Positions 28,488 to 37,414 of a DNA stretch of 64,000 nucleotides are shown one piece after another (position 1 is the stretch's first letter; each line of letters begins with the position of its first letter). A model generated the notes under the pieces. That model made no database searches and was not told the DNA's origin. It worked only from the letters and a program-made list of their open reading frames with translations. The position numbers were made by a program, and so were the translations under genes. The stretch is taken from assembly GCA_965198715.1 (NCBI GenBank), contig CBDAPV010000002.1, positions 682,001 through 746,000 of the forward strand, in the 5' to 3' direction. This DNA comes from RH-AL1 sp965198715. Lineage in GTDB: Bacteria; Pseudomonadota; Alphaproteobacteria; Rhizobiales; Beijerinckiaceae.

Positions 28488-29912
28488 ATGGCCATCGACA
28501 TCCTCATGCCCGCGCTCTCTCCCACGATGGAGAAGGGCACGCTCTCGAAGTGGCTGAAGAAGGAGGGCGACGCCATCAAGTCCGGCGATGTGCTCGCCGA
28601 GATCGAGACCGACAAGGCGACCATGGAGGTTGAGGCGGTCGACGAGGGCGTGCTGGCCAGGATCGTGGTGCCGGAGGGTTCGGCTGACGTGCCGGTGAAC
28701 CAGGTGATTGGGCTGATCGCGGAGGAGGGCGAGGATGTCTCCGCCGCCGCACTTACGACCAAGACGGCCGCGCCGGACAAGCCGGAGAGTGCGAAGGCCG
28801 ACGACAAGATCCTCCCATATTCCCGTCCGGGCGTCACACCGGGCGCACCCGCGCCGAGCCTGCCGCCGCAGGATGGCGCTCGGCCGCAACACATGGCGAA
28901 CGGCGCCGCGCCAGCGAGCGAGAGTGGCCGCGTGATCGCCTCGCCACTCGCCAGGCGGCTCGCCAACCAGGCCGGGCTCGACCTCGCCGCGATCGTCGGC
29001 AGCGGGCCCCGCGGCCGCGTCGTCGAGCGCGATGTTCTGGCGGCCGAGAAGGCGCCCAAGCCGGCAGCCAAGGCAGCCGCCGAGCCATCAGCGGCGTCGG
29101 CCGCCGCACCGCAAGCTCCGGCCGCTATGTCCGGCAAGACCCCAGACGTTCGCAACGCTTCGGCGCCTGCCGCGTCGGACGAGACCATCAAGAAGATGTT
29201 CGAGGCCGGCAGCTACACCGAGGTGCCGCACGATGCGATGCGCCGCACCATCGCCCGCCGCCTCGTCGAGGCCAAGCAGACGATCCCGCACTTCTATCTC
29301 GAGCTCGATTGCGAGCTCGACGCGCTGTTGGCCTTGCGCTCCCAGGTCAATGCCGCCGCGCCGCTCGACAAGGACGGCAAGCCGCTCTTCAAGGTCTCGG
29401 TCAACGACTTCGTCATCAAGGCGATGGCGCTGGCCCTGCAGCGCGTGCCCGACGCCAACGCCACCTGGACCGAGGGCGCCATGCTGCGCCACAAGCATTC
29501 CGACGTCGGCGTTGCGGTTGCGATCCCCGGCGGCCTCGTCACACCGGTGGTACGCCGCGCCGAAGTCAAGACGCTGTCGGCCATCTCGCTCGAGATGAAG
29601 GATTTCGCCGCGCGCGCCAAGGTCCGCCGTTTGAAGCCCGACGAGTACACCGGCGGCACGACCGCCATCTCTAACCTTGGCATGTTCGGCATCAAGAGCT
29701 TCGCCGCCGTGATCAACCCACCCCACGCCACCATCCTGGCGGTCGGTGCCGGCGAGAAGCGCGTGGTGGTGAAGGACGGCGCCCCGGCGGTGGCGACGAT
29801 AATGAGCGTGACGCTCTCCACCGATCATAGGGCCGTCGATGGCGCGCTTGGCGCACGGTTGCTCGATGCCTTCAAGACGCTGATCGAGAAGCCCATGGGC
29901 ATGCTGGTCTAG
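28488..29912 (+). CDS. pdhC: Pyruvate dehydrogenase E2, dihydrolipoamide acetyltransferase
   Basis: A 474-residue core subunit. Domains in order are a lipoyl domain at 1-80 (ETDKATMEVEAVDEG, lipoyl-Lys near residue 43), a linker, a peripheral-subunit-binding domain near 145-180 (ASPLARRLANQAGLDLAAIVGSGPRGRVVERDV), an Ala/Pro linker, and the CoA-acetyltransferase domain ending in STDHRAVDGALGARLL with the catalytic His and Asp. The lipoyl domain is almost identical at DNA level to that of pdhB, which points to duplication or gene conversion. Confidence 0.97.
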   Translation: MAIDILMPALSPTMEKGTLSKWLKKEGDAIKSGDVLAEIETDKATMEVEAVDEGVLARIVVPEGSADVPVNQVIGLIAEEGEDVSAAALTTKTAAPDKPESAKADDKILPYSRPGVTPGAPAPSLPPQDGARPQHMANGAAPASESGRVIASPLARRLANQAGLDLAAIVGSGPRGRVVERDVLAAEKAPKPAAKAAAEPSAASAAAPQAPAAMSGKTPDVRNASAPAASDETIKKMFEAGSYTEVPHDAMRRTIARRLVEAKQTIPHFYLELDCELDALLALRSQVNAAAPLDKDGKPLFKVSVNDFVIKAMALALQRVPDANATWTEGAMLRHKHSDVGVAVAIPGGLVTPVVRRAEVKTLSAISLEMKDFAARAKVRRLKPDEYTGGTTAISNLGMFGIKSFAAVINPPHATILAVGAGEKRVVVKDGAPAVATIMSVTLSTDHRAVDGALGARLLDAFKTLIEKPMGMLV

Positions 29913-29913
29913 A

Positions 29914-31359
29914 ATGATGGCTGAAACCTACGACGTCATCATCATCGGCGGTGGTCCCGGCGGCTACGTGGCGGCGATCCGCGCGGCGCAGCTCGGCTTG
30001 CGCACCGCCGTCGTGGAGCGCGAGCACCTCGGCGGCATCTGCCTCAATTGGGGTTGCATCCCCACCAAGGCGCTGCTGCGCTCGGCCGAGATCTACCATT
30101 ACCTGCAGCATCCCAAGGAATACGGGCTGACGGTTGAGGGCAAGGTCGGCTTCGATCCCGCGGCCGTGGTGAACCGTTCGCGCGGCGTGTCGCAGCAACT
30201 GACGGGCGGCGTCGCCTTCCTGCTCAAAAAGAACAAGGTCGACGTGATCTGGGGAGAGGCCACGATCCCGCGCGTTGGCGAGGTCGAGGTGGGCAAACCG
30301 ATTAAGCCGGTGGTGCAGCCGCAAAATCCACCGCCCAAGGGCACGCTCGGCGCGGGCACCTACAAGGCCAAGCACATTTTGGTGGCCACCGGCGCGCGGC
30401 CGCGCGTGCTGCCGGGCATCGAGCCCGACGGCCGTCTGATCTGGACCTATTTTGAGGCAATGGTGCCCAAGCGTTTTCCCAAGAGCCTGATCGTGATGGG
30501 CTCGGGCGCGATCGGCATCGAGTTCGCCTCCTTCTACCGCACCATGGGCACCGACGTGACGGTGATCGAGGTCCTGCCGCAAATCCTGCCGGTGGAGGAT
30601 GCCGAGATCGCGGCCCTGGCGCGCAAGCGGTTCGAGAAGCAGGGCATCGTTGTCCTCACCTCGACCAAGGTGACGAACGTCGAAAAGGGCGAGGATAGCA
30701 TCATCGCGACGATCGAGGACGCCAAGGGCAACGTCCAGCAGATCAAGGCGGAGCGGCTGATCTCGGCCGTCGGCGTCGTCGGCAACGTCGAGAACATTGG
30801 GCTGGAAAAGCTAGGCGTCTCGATGGAGCGCGGTCTGATCAAGACCGACCCGGTCGGCCGTACGAGCGTTGCCGGCATCTATGCCATCGGAGACGTGTGC
30901 GGGCCGCCGATGCTGGCGCACAAGGCCGAACACGAAGGTACGATCTGCGTCGAGGCCATCGCCGGCAAGCACCCGCACGCGATGGACAAGGCGATGATCC
31001 CAGGCTGCACCTACTGCCAGCCGCAGGTGGCGTCCGTCGGCTTTACCGAGGCCAAGGCCAAGGAGGCTGGGCACGAACTCAAGATCGGCCGCTTCCCGTT
31101 CATCGGCAACGGCAAGGCCATCGCGCTGGGCGAGCCCGACGGCATGGTCAAGACGATCTTCGATGCCAAAACCGGCAAGCTGCTCGGCGCCCATATGGTC
31201 GGCGCCGAGGTGACCGAGTTGATCCAGGGCTACGTCGTCGCCATGAACCTCGAGACCACCGAAGAGGAGCTGATGGCCACCGTGTTCCCGCATCCGACCT
31301 TGAGCGAGATGATGCACGAGAGCGTGCTCGACGCCTACGGGCAGGTTCTGCATAAGTAG
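29914..31359 (+). CDS. lpdA: Dihydrolipoyl dehydrogenase (E3)
   Basis: FAD flavoprotein that reoxidises dihydrolipoyl groups with NAD+. The 481-residue product has the FAD motif IIIGGGPGGYVAAIRAAQLG, the redox disulphide GGICLNWGCIPTKALLR, the NAD-binding MGSGAIGIEFASFYRTMG, and the C-terminal HPTLSEMMHE with the catalytic His-Glu. The start is ATG at 29914 or 29917, directly after the pdhC stop. It is the last gene of the cluster. Confidence 0.97.
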   Translation: MMAETYDVIIIGGGPGGYVAAIRAAQLGLRTAVVEREHLGGICLNWGCIPTKALLRSAEIYHYLQHPKEYGLTVEGKVGFDPAAVVNRSRGVSQQLTGGVAFLLKKNKVDVIWGEATIPRVGEVEVGKPIKPVVQPQNPPPKGTLGAGTYKAKHILVATGARPRVLPGIEPDGRLIWTYFEAMVPKRFPKSLIVMGSGAIGIEFASFYRTMGTDVTVIEVLPQILPVEDAEIAALARKRFEKQGIVVLTSTKVTNVEKGEDSIIATIEDAKGNVQQIKAERLISAVGVVGNVENIGLEKLGVSMERGLIKTDPVGRTSVAGIYAIGDVCGPPMLAHKAEHEGTICVEAIAGKHPHAMDKAMIPGCTYCQPQVASVGFTEAKAKEAGHELKIGRFPFIGNGKAIALGEPDGMVKTIFDAKTGKLLGAHMVGAEVTELIQGYVVAMNLETTEEELMATVFPHPTLSEMMHESVLDAYGQVLHK

Positions 31360-31366
31360 CGACGCC

Positions 31367-31810
31367 TCAGTTCACGGCTACAAGCACCAGCCCGCAGATC
31401 ATGAAGGCGGCGCCGAGCAGGCGCGGCCAGTTCAGCACGTGCGGCTTGAAGCCGACGAGTCCCCAATGATCCATGGCGATCGAGGTGACGACGCCAGCCG
31501 TCACCGTGAGGCCGATGAAGATGCCGGCGCCGAGTTTCTCGGCGAAGAATATCGAGGCGAGCACGTAGACGCCGCCGAACACGCCGCCGAGCCAAGCCCA
31601 CCAAGGCACGGCAGCGAAGGCCTGCCTCTCCGGCCAACCGATACCGGCGAAGCCGCCGATCAGGAGGTACAGCGCGGCGTTGGCGAGCGTCACGAAGAGG
31701 GCCGCCAGCATTGGGTGCCCCAGGGTCTTCGCCAGCGTGGCGTTGGAGCCGGATTGCACGGTGTTCAAAATGCCGCCCAGGAAGGCCAGCGCACCCATCA
31801 TCCATAACAT
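31367..31810 (-). CDS. DMT-superfamily YdcZ/DUF606 membrane protein
   Basis: A 147-residue protein with five hydrophobic segments, starting at ATG 31810 behind GAGGTG. The sequence MGALAFLGGILNTVQSGSNATLAKTLGHPMLAALFVTLANAALYL matches the DUF606 family of small drug/metabolite-type transporters. Substrate is unknown. It is convergent with lpdA, with only 7 bases between the stops. Confidence 0.82.
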   Translation of the reverse strand: MLWMMGALAFLGGILNTVQSGSNATLAKTLGHPMLAALFVTLANAALYLLIGGFAGIGWPERQAFAAVPWWAWLGGVFGGVYVLASIFFAEKLGAGIFIGLTVTAGVVTSIAMDHWGLVGFKPHVLNWPRLLGAAFMICGLVLVAVN

Positions 31811-31931
31811 CGCATCACCTCGCCTGAGACGTCGCTTTTCCGGGTCTGAACATAGGCACCTCACCTGTTCGCGGTGAGGCAAGACAGCGCAAGAGACCTT
31901 TGCCGTCGACTAATGTTTCGGCGCCAGGAGA

Positions 31932-32255
31932 ATGCGCGTGCTGAAAGCCATCATCTTCGACGTCGACGGAACGCTGATCGGCTCCGTCGACGCGCACGCT
32001 CGGGCCTGGCAGCGCGTTCGCCGAAAACGGTGTGGACGTCGGCTACGACGTAGTGCGCTCGCAGATCGGCAGGGCGGCGACCAGCTGCACGCCCTATGAT
32101 GCCGAGGCGGCCGCGAAGGTCGGCGTGCGCACGATCGGCGTGCTCTGCAGCTTACCGGAGGCCGACCTGCGCGGCGCCGACGACGTGGCGATTCTCCGCA
32201 ACCCGCCGACGTCCTCGCGCGATGGGCCGCCTTTCTCGCCGCCGCTCGCGGCTGA
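31932..32255 (+). pseudogene. Remnant of a HAD-superfamily phosphatase
   Basis: Starts with the HAD motif I in LKAIIFDVDGTLIGSVDAHARAWQR. A frameshift just after this moves the coding to another frame (FAENGVDVGYDVVRSQIG). A jump of roughly 100 residues of the normal domain then leads to the C-terminal portion YDAEAAAKVGVRTIGVL..EADLRGADDVAIL, and a final shifted piece ends PADVLARWAAFLAAARG at the TGA 32253-32255. The core and the motif II/III region are missing. Clearly non-functional. Confidence 0.78.
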
Positions 32256-32343
32256 CGCCGCGCCGCGGCTGCAATGCAGCCGCGCGGTACCCATCTCCTC
32301 CCGAAAGGTCTAACCTTTCTTTCGATGCAATGAGGATGCGCGC

Positions 32344-33306
32344 GTGAACGAGGTGGCGGAGGCAACCGAAACGGCGCGTCCGCGTCATCCCGAGAAGGCG
32401 CACCGGCCCGACCAGCCGCAGCTGAAGAAGCCCGGCTGGATCCGCGTCAGGGCGCCAGGATCGGCGCAGTACAACGCCACCCAGGACATCGTGTCCGAGC
32501 ACAAGCTCGTCACCGTATGCCAGGAAGCTGGCTGCCCCAATATTGGCGAGTGCTGGGCCAAGCGCCACGCCACCTTCATGATCATGGGCGACACCTGCAC
32601 CCGCGCCTGCGCTTTCTGCAACGTGCGCACCGGCATGCCGCGGGCGCTCGACGCGCGCGAGCCGGCGCGCGTCGCCGACGCCGTGGCCAAACTCGGGCTC
32701 AACCACGTCGTGATCACCTCGGTGGACCGCGACGACCTCGCCGACGGCGGCGCTGCGCATTTTGCTGAGGTGATTCGCGCGATCCGCGCGGCGAGCCCCG
32801 CCACCACGGTGGAGGTGCTGACGCCGGATTTCCTACGCAAGCCGAACGCGATCGAACTGGTGGTGGAGGCGCGCCCTGACGTCTTCAATCATAATCTTGA
32901 GACCGTACCTTCTAAGTACCTCACGGTACGCCCGGGCGCGCGTTACTTTCATTCGCTCCGGCTGCTGCAGCGGGTGAAGGAGCTAGACCCCAAGATCTTC
33001 ACCAAGTCTGGCATCATGGTCGGGCTCGGAGAGGAGCGGAACGAGGTGCTTCAGCTCATGGATGACCTGCGCTCCGCCGACGTCGATTTCCTTACAATCG
33101 GACAGTATCTGCAGCCGACGAAGAAGCACCACGCCGTCCTGCGCTTTGTGCCACCCGACGAGTTCACCGGGCTTCATGACGTGGCGCTGACCAAAGGTTT
33201 CCTAGTCGTCGCGGCCTCGCCGCTGACGCGCTCGTCGCACCATGCCGGCGAGGATTTCGCCCGGCTGCGGGCTGCGCGCGAGACGCGGTTCGCATCGGTT
33301 CAGTAG
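32344..33306 (+). CDS. lipA: Lipoyl synthase
   Basis: Radical SAM enzyme that inserts two sulfurs into octanoyl groups on lipoyl domains. The 320-residue product has the auxiliary cluster Cys set CQEAGCPNIGEC (C-x4-C-x5-C), the SAM cluster CTRACAFC (C-x3-C-x2-C) and the C-terminal RSSHH with the conserved Ser. The start is GTG at 32344. It lies downstream of the pdh genes whose PdhB and PdhC products are its substrates. Confidence 0.97.
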   Translation: MNEVAEATETARPRHPEKAHRPDQPQLKKPGWIRVRAPGSAQYNATQDIVSEHKLVTVCQEAGCPNIGECWAKRHATFMIMGDTCTRACAFCNVRTGMPRALDAREPARVADAVAKLGLNHVVITSVDRDDLADGGAAHFAEVIRAIRAASPATTVEVLTPDFLRKPNAIELVVEARPDVFNHNLETVPSKYLTVRPGARYFHSLRLLQRVKELDPKIFTKSGIMVGLGEERNEVLQLMDDLRSADVDFLTIGQYLQPTKKHHAVLRFVPPDEFTGLHDVALTKGFLVVAASPLTRSSHHAGEDFARLRAARETRFASVQ

Positions 33307-33603
33307 ATCGGCTTGTCCGTTGTACTTCGCCCGGTGAATTGCTTGTGAATGCCATGTTCGCCGTCGTGCGATCCACGAGCCGGTCGACCTCAGCGCTCAT
33401 CCGCTACGCTGGCGGGTCGGAGGCGACGGAGCGGGTGCCGTCGTGCGTGAAGCCACACGGCGAATAGAGGCCTCTCTCCGCAAATCCGGCCGTCACCTTA
33501 TGACTCGATGCGATCGTTGCGCCTTGGCGGCAGGCGAACCCATGTCCCAAGCCTCTGTGACGACGGCGTGGCCTGCCGCCGCAGAAATCGTTAGACTGGT
33601 GGC

Positions 33604-34953
33604 ATGCGGCAGCGAGAGACGGACAGATTGGAACGAGGGAGCGCGGCGACAGAAAGGTCGGCGGACGCCTGCCCCTGCAAAGAGGGCATGTTCCCGCGCA
33701 CCGGTCAGAGCCGCCGCAAGCTGCTCTGGGCGACCGGCGGCTCGCTCGCAGCGTTGCCGCTACTTGGACGCTCGGCTGCCGCCACGCCGTCCGCCCCGCC
33801 GGGCGCCGTTCACTACGACGTCTCGCCTGATCCCACGAGGGAGCAGGGCCGACCGATCGGAGAGGACGGTGGGTACGGCACACGCTCGCAGTTCGAGACC
33901 GCCGTGCGGCAGCCGGCATCCAACCCGAATCGCTACACGACCTGGAGCCTGACGCCGCTGGCCGCCTTGCTCGGTAACCTCACGCCGTCTGGCCTGCACT
34001 ACGAGCGCCACCACAGCGGCATCCCGACGATCGATCCGGCGCGCCACTCGCTCGGGGTGCACGGCCTGGTGTCGAACGCCAAGCGCTTCTCGATGGCGGA
34101 CCTGCACCGCATGCCCTCGCTCACGCGACGCCATTTCATCGAGTGCTCCGGCAACACCGGTTCCGAGTACAACGGCTCCATCGCGCCGACTGTGCAGCTC
34201 TCGCATGGCTTGCTCAGCACCTCGGACTGGACCGGCGTGCCGTTCTCCGTCGTCGCCGCGCAGGTTGGCATCGACCCCGAGGCGCGTTGGGTGCTGGCCG
34301 AGGGGGCAGACGGCGCGGTGATGACACGCTCGATCCCTCTCGAGAAGATGATGCGTGACGCGATGCTCGCCTATGGTCAGAACGGCGAGGCGATCCGGCC
34401 GGAGCAGGGCTATCCGCTGCGCCTGCTGCTGCCGGGTTACGAGGGCAACACCAACATAAAATGGCTGCGCCGTCTCGAGCTCAGCCGCAAGCCATTCATG
34501 ACGCGCGAGGAGACCTCGCGCTACACCGACCTCATGCCGAGCGGCAAGGCGTGGCAGTTCGTCTTCGCCATGGACGCCAAGTCGGTCATCACCTTTCCCT
34601 CGGGCGAGATGCGGCTGCCGGGGCCCGGTTATTACGACGTTACCGGCCTGGCCTGGTCGGGACGCGGCCGGATCACCAGGGTCGAGGTGTCGACGGATGG
34701 CGGTGCGAGCTGGTCTTCGACCCAGCTCGACGGCACGCCGCAGCCGATCTGCACGGTGCAGTTCTCGTTGCCCTGGGCTTGGGACGGTCGCGCGGCGACG
34801 CTCGTCAGCCGCTGCACCGATGACACTGGTTATGTCCAACCGACGCGCGAGGCGCTGGTCGCGGCACGTGGCCTGAACGCGCATTACCACTACAACGGGC
34901 TCCAGGCCTGGAGCATCGGTGCCGATGGGAGCGTCGGCCGTGCGGCGGCTTGA
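33604..34953 (+). CDS. SoxC-like sulfite dehydrogenase, molybdopterin subunit
   Basis: A 449-residue molybdoenzyme of the sulfite-oxidase family, exported by Tat (QSRRKLLWATGGSLAALPLLG). The Mo-ligand Cys is in RRHFIECSGNTGSEYNG. The pterin-binding region runs through SDWTGVPFSVVAAQVG and GYPLRLLLPGYEGNTNIKWLRRLEL, and the C-terminal Mo-co dimerisation domain begins near GRGRITRVEVSTDGGASWSST. SoxC works with a SoxD cytochrome, and the next gene encodes one. No soxXYZAB genes are in the window. Start may be ATG 33604 or ATG 33688, the latter closer to the Tat motif. Confidence 0.88.
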   Translation: MRQRETDRLERGSAATERSADACPCKEGMFPRTGQSRRKLLWATGGSLAALPLLGRSAAATPSAPPGAVHYDVSPDPTREQGRPIGEDGGYGTRSQFETAVRQPASNPNRYTTWSLTPLAALLGNLTPSGLHYERHHSGIPTIDPARHSLGVHGLVSNAKRFSMADLHRMPSLTRRHFIECSGNTGSEYNGSIAPTVQLSHGLLSTSDWTGVPFSVVAAQVGIDPEARWVLAEGADGAVMTRSIPLEKMMRDAMLAYGQNGEAIRPEQGYPLRLLLPGYEGNTNIKWLRRLELSRKPFMTREETSRYTDLMPSGKAWQFVFAMDAKSVITFPSGEMRLPGPGYYDVTGLAWSGRGRITRVEVSTDGGASWSSTQLDGTPQPICTVQFSLPWAWDGRAATLVSRCTDDTGYVQPTREALVAARGLNAHYHYNGLQAWSIGADGSVGRAAA

Positions 34954-35512
34954 GGTGTGGTTCGCCTGGTTGGTCGGCGCGTGGCTCCTCACCGGGCTTA
35001 TCGGTGCGGCGTCGGCCGCACCGATAAGCCCGAGCTTCGGCACGCCGATCGGGCCGGCCGACCTCCGCGGTGAGGCCTCGATCCCGCCGAGCGGCGCGGG
35101 GCTGCCGCCTGGGTACGGAACGGCTGCGGAAGGCGTGATCGTCTATGCTGGGCAGTGCGCCGCCTGCCATGGCGACAAGCTCCAAGGGGTGAAAGCGGCG
35201 GGCGGCCCGGCGCTGGCCGGAGGCCGGGGCACGCTCACGACCAGAAAGCCGATCGAGACCGTCGAAAGCTCTTGGCCCTACGCCACCACGTTGTTCGACT
35301 ACGTCAAGCGCGCCATGCCCTTCAACGCACCAGGTTCGCTCTCCGATGCGCAGGTCTACGCCGTCGTCGCCTACATCCTGGTGCAGGATAAGGTGATCGC
35401 ACCTGGCGAGACGATGGATGCGGCGAGCCTTCCAAAAATTCGTATGCCCAACGCCGCCGGCTTCATCCCCGATCCGCGCCCCGGAGCGCCCAAGGTGCTG
35501 ACGGAGCGCTGA
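34925..35512 (+). CDS. SoxD-like c-type cytochrome
   Basis: A 195-residue exported monohaem cytochrome. The signal segment is FAWLVGAWLLTGLIGAASAA. The haem site is CAACH in VIVYAGQCAACHGDKLQGVKAAGGPALAGG, and a distal Met candidate lies in RAMPFNAPGSLSD. It overlaps the SoxC-like gene by 29 bases, so the two are translationally coupled and it should accept electrons from that enzyme. It is shorter than classical two-haem SoxD proteins. Confidence 0.85.
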   Translation: MGASAVRRLEVWFAWLVGAWLLTGLIGAASAAPISPSFGTPIGPADLRGEASIPPSGAGLPPGYGTAAEGVIVYAGQCAACHGDKLQGVKAAGGPALAGGRGTLTTRKPIETVESSWPYATTLFDYVKRAMPFNAPGSLSDAQVYAVVAYILVQDKVIAPGETMDAASLPKIRMPNAAGFIPDPRPGAPKVLTER

Positions 35513-35539
35513 GGTGCGCCGCCAGCGCGACGACTCCGG

Positions 35540-36157
35540 TCAGTTCGGCCTGGACGCCGGCTCCGCCTTGGGTCCGCCGCGTGAGACCCCGACCTTGGCC
35601 GGGCGCAGTACGCGATCACCGATCGCATAGCCGGTCTCGACGATCTGCATCACGGTGCCGGCCGGCACGCTCTCGTCCGGCACCTCGAAGAGGGCCTCGT
35701 GCATGTTGGGATCGAAGCGCTTGCCCAGCGGCTCCAGCTTCTTCACGCCGAAGCGGTTGAGGCGGGAAAGGAAATCGCGCTCGGTCAGCTCGATGCCCTC
35801 GATGAAGCTCTTGAGCCTCGGCTCGGCGTCGTCCCGCACCTCGGGCGGCACTGCGTCGACGGCGCGGCGCAGGTTGTCGGCGAAAGTCAGCATGTCGCGC
35901 GCGAACGAGGTGACGCCGTAGGACTTGGCGTCGCCGACCTCGCGTTCGGTGCGCCGACGCAGGTTCTCCATGTCGGCGAGGGTGCGCAGCACGCGGTCTT
36001 TCATCTCGGCATTCTCGGCCTGCAAGGCCTCGAGCACCTTGAAGGGATCCGGCTCGGCACCCTGGGCAGCGTCGGTGGGCGCCGAGGCGCCGTTCACCGC
36101 CTCTGCGGCCGCGGCCTCGGAATTGGTGTTGGCGAAATCGGATTTGGGATCGTTCAT
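35540..36157 (-). CDS. grpE: Nucleotide exchange factor GrpE
   Basis: Cochaperone releasing ADP from DnaK. From ATG 36157 the protein has 205 residues. It has an acidic Ala-rich N-terminal tail, a long helix (LEALQAENAEMKDRVLRTLADMENLRRRTEREV), and the beta domain ending GYAIGDRVLRPAKVGVSRG. A start at 36196 would add 13 residues. dnaK and hrcA are not adjacent. It is divergent from the LhgO-like gene. Confidence 0.94.
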   Translation of the reverse strand: MNDPKSDFANTNSEAAAAEAVNGASAPTDAAQGAEPDPFKVLEALQAENAEMKDRVLRTLADMENLRRRTEREVGDAKSYGVTSFARDMLTFADNLRRAVDAVPPEVRDDAEPRLKSFIEGIELTERDFLSRLNRFGVKKLEPLGKRFDPNMHEALFEVPDESVPAGTVMQIVETGYAIGDRVLRPAKVGVSRGGPKAEPASRPN

Positions 36158-36250
36158 GATGCTCTGCGCAAAGGGGACGTCTCGGACGCCGCTCATATCA
36201 GTTTTGCCGCAGCGTTTATCAAGCTAAGCGTCGCCCGGGGAGAGGCATCG

Positions 36251-37354
36251 ATGGACCACGTGGACTGCGTCGTCGCCGGCGCCGGCGTCGTCGGCCTCGC
36301 GGTCGCGCGCGACCTGGCGCGGTCCGGCCGCCAGGTGCTCTGTCTCGAGGCCGGCCCCAACCTTGGTATCGGAACCTCCAGTCGCGGCAGCGGCGTCATC
36401 CACGCCGGCCTTTATTACGAGCCGGGCAGCGTCAAGGCGCGGCTCTGCGTGGCCGGACGCGAGCTCCTTTACGAATTCGCTGATATCCACGGCGTGCCCT
36501 GCCTGAAGCGCGGCAAGCTGGTCGTCGCGACGTCGCCGGTCGAAGACATCGAGCTAGACCGCATCGCCTCCCGCGCCGCCGAGAACGGCGTGTTTGACCT
36601 GCTGCGCATCGACGGTGCGCAGGCGCGCCGCCTGGAGCCAGCGCTGCGCTGCACCTCGGCCCTCGTCTCGCCCTCGACGGGCGTGATCGATGCCGGCGCG
36701 CTGCTTGAGGCGCTGCGGGCCGAGGCAGAGGAATACGGCTCGGTGACGGCTTTCCAGGCGCCGCTCGACCATGTCTTCGCTGAGAAGGAAGGCTTCACGC
36801 TGGAGATCGGCGGGGCCGCGCCGATGCGGATTTCCTGCCGCCTTCTCGTCAACGCGGCCGGGCACGGCGCACCCGCGCTGGCGCGAGCGATCGACGGGCT
36901 CGACCCGCGGCACGTGCCCGACGCTTTCATGGCAAAGGGCAATTATTTCCGCTGCACCGCCGCCGTGCCGTTCTCGCGGCTTATTTATCCGCTGCCGGTG
37001 CCGGGCGGAGTCGGCACCCACCTGACGATCGATCCCGCCGGCGTTGCGCGGTTCGGTCCCGACGTCGAGTGGGTCGAGACACTGGACCCGACCGTCGAGC
37101 CGGCGCGAGCCCAGGGCTTTGCCGCCGACATAAGGCGCTGGTGGCCCGACTTGCCCGAGGGTGCGCTGGAGCCGGACAACGCCGGCATCCGACCCAAGAT
37201 TGCCGGACCGGGAGAGCCCGCCCGCGACTTCGTCATCGCAGGCGAGAAGGACCATGGCGTTGCCGGACTGGTCAACCTCTTCGGCATCGAGTCGCCGGGC
37301 GTGACGTCGTGCCTGGCGATCGGAGCGCATGTTGCCTCGCTGCTGCCGGCTTGA
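36251..37354 (+). CDS. FAD-dependent oxidoreductase, L-2-hydroxyglutarate oxidase-like
   Basis: A 367-residue DAO-fold flavoprotein. The FAD motif is CVVAGAGVVGLAVARDLARSGRQVLCLEA. The segment GTSSRGSGVIHAGLYYEPGSVKARLCVAGRELLYEF is typical of the LhgO/L2HGDH family, and the C-terminus has GIRPKIAGPGEPARDFVIAGE and HGVAGLVNLFGIESPGVTSCLAIG. It probably oxidises L-2-hydroxyglutarate to 2-oxoglutarate. ATG at 36251 follows GGGGAGAGG. The frame is open far upstream, but only as antisense to grpE. Confidence 0.88.
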   Translation: MDHVDCVVAGAGVVGLAVARDLARSGRQVLCLEAGPNLGIGTSSRGSGVIHAGLYYEPGSVKARLCVAGRELLYEFADIHGVPCLKRGKLVVATSPVEDIELDRIASRAAENGVFDLLRIDGAQARRLEPALRCTSALVSPSTGVIDAGALLEALRAEAEEYGSVTAFQAPLDHVFAEKEGFTLEIGGAAPMRISCRLLVNAAGHGAPALARAIDGLDPRHVPDAFMAKGNYFRCTAAVPFSRLIYPLPVPGGVGTHLTIDPAGVARFGPDVEWVETLDPTVEPARAQGFAADIRRWWPDLPEGALEPDNAGIRPKIAGPGEPARDFVIAGEKDHGVAGLVNLFGIESPGVTSCLAIGAHVASLLPA

Positions 37355-37360
37355 AACGGA

Positions 37361-37387
37361 AAAAGCCCCAGCGATGGCCGGAGCTTT
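37361..37387. terminator. Imperfect hairpin between two convergent genes
   Basis: AAAGCCCC (37361-37368) pairs imperfectly with GGAGCTTT (37379-37386), between the LhgO-like gene and the convergent Bax-inhibitor gene. A-rich on one side and T-rich on the other fits a bidirectional terminator. Confidence 0.5.
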
Positions 37388-37414
37388 CTAAAGTTGTCGC
37401 GATGGGCGCTCCCG

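Noticed and set aside
33404..33530. Minus-strand piece resembling a GNAT acetyltransferase C-terminus (YSPCGFTHDGTR)
   Set aside because: Only about 30 residues look coding and there is no acetyl-CoA motif or start, too little to call a gene remnant.
35699..36250. Long N-terminal extension of the LhgO-like frame
   Set aside because: It is antisense to grpE and has no homology; the FAD motif starts right after ATG 36251.
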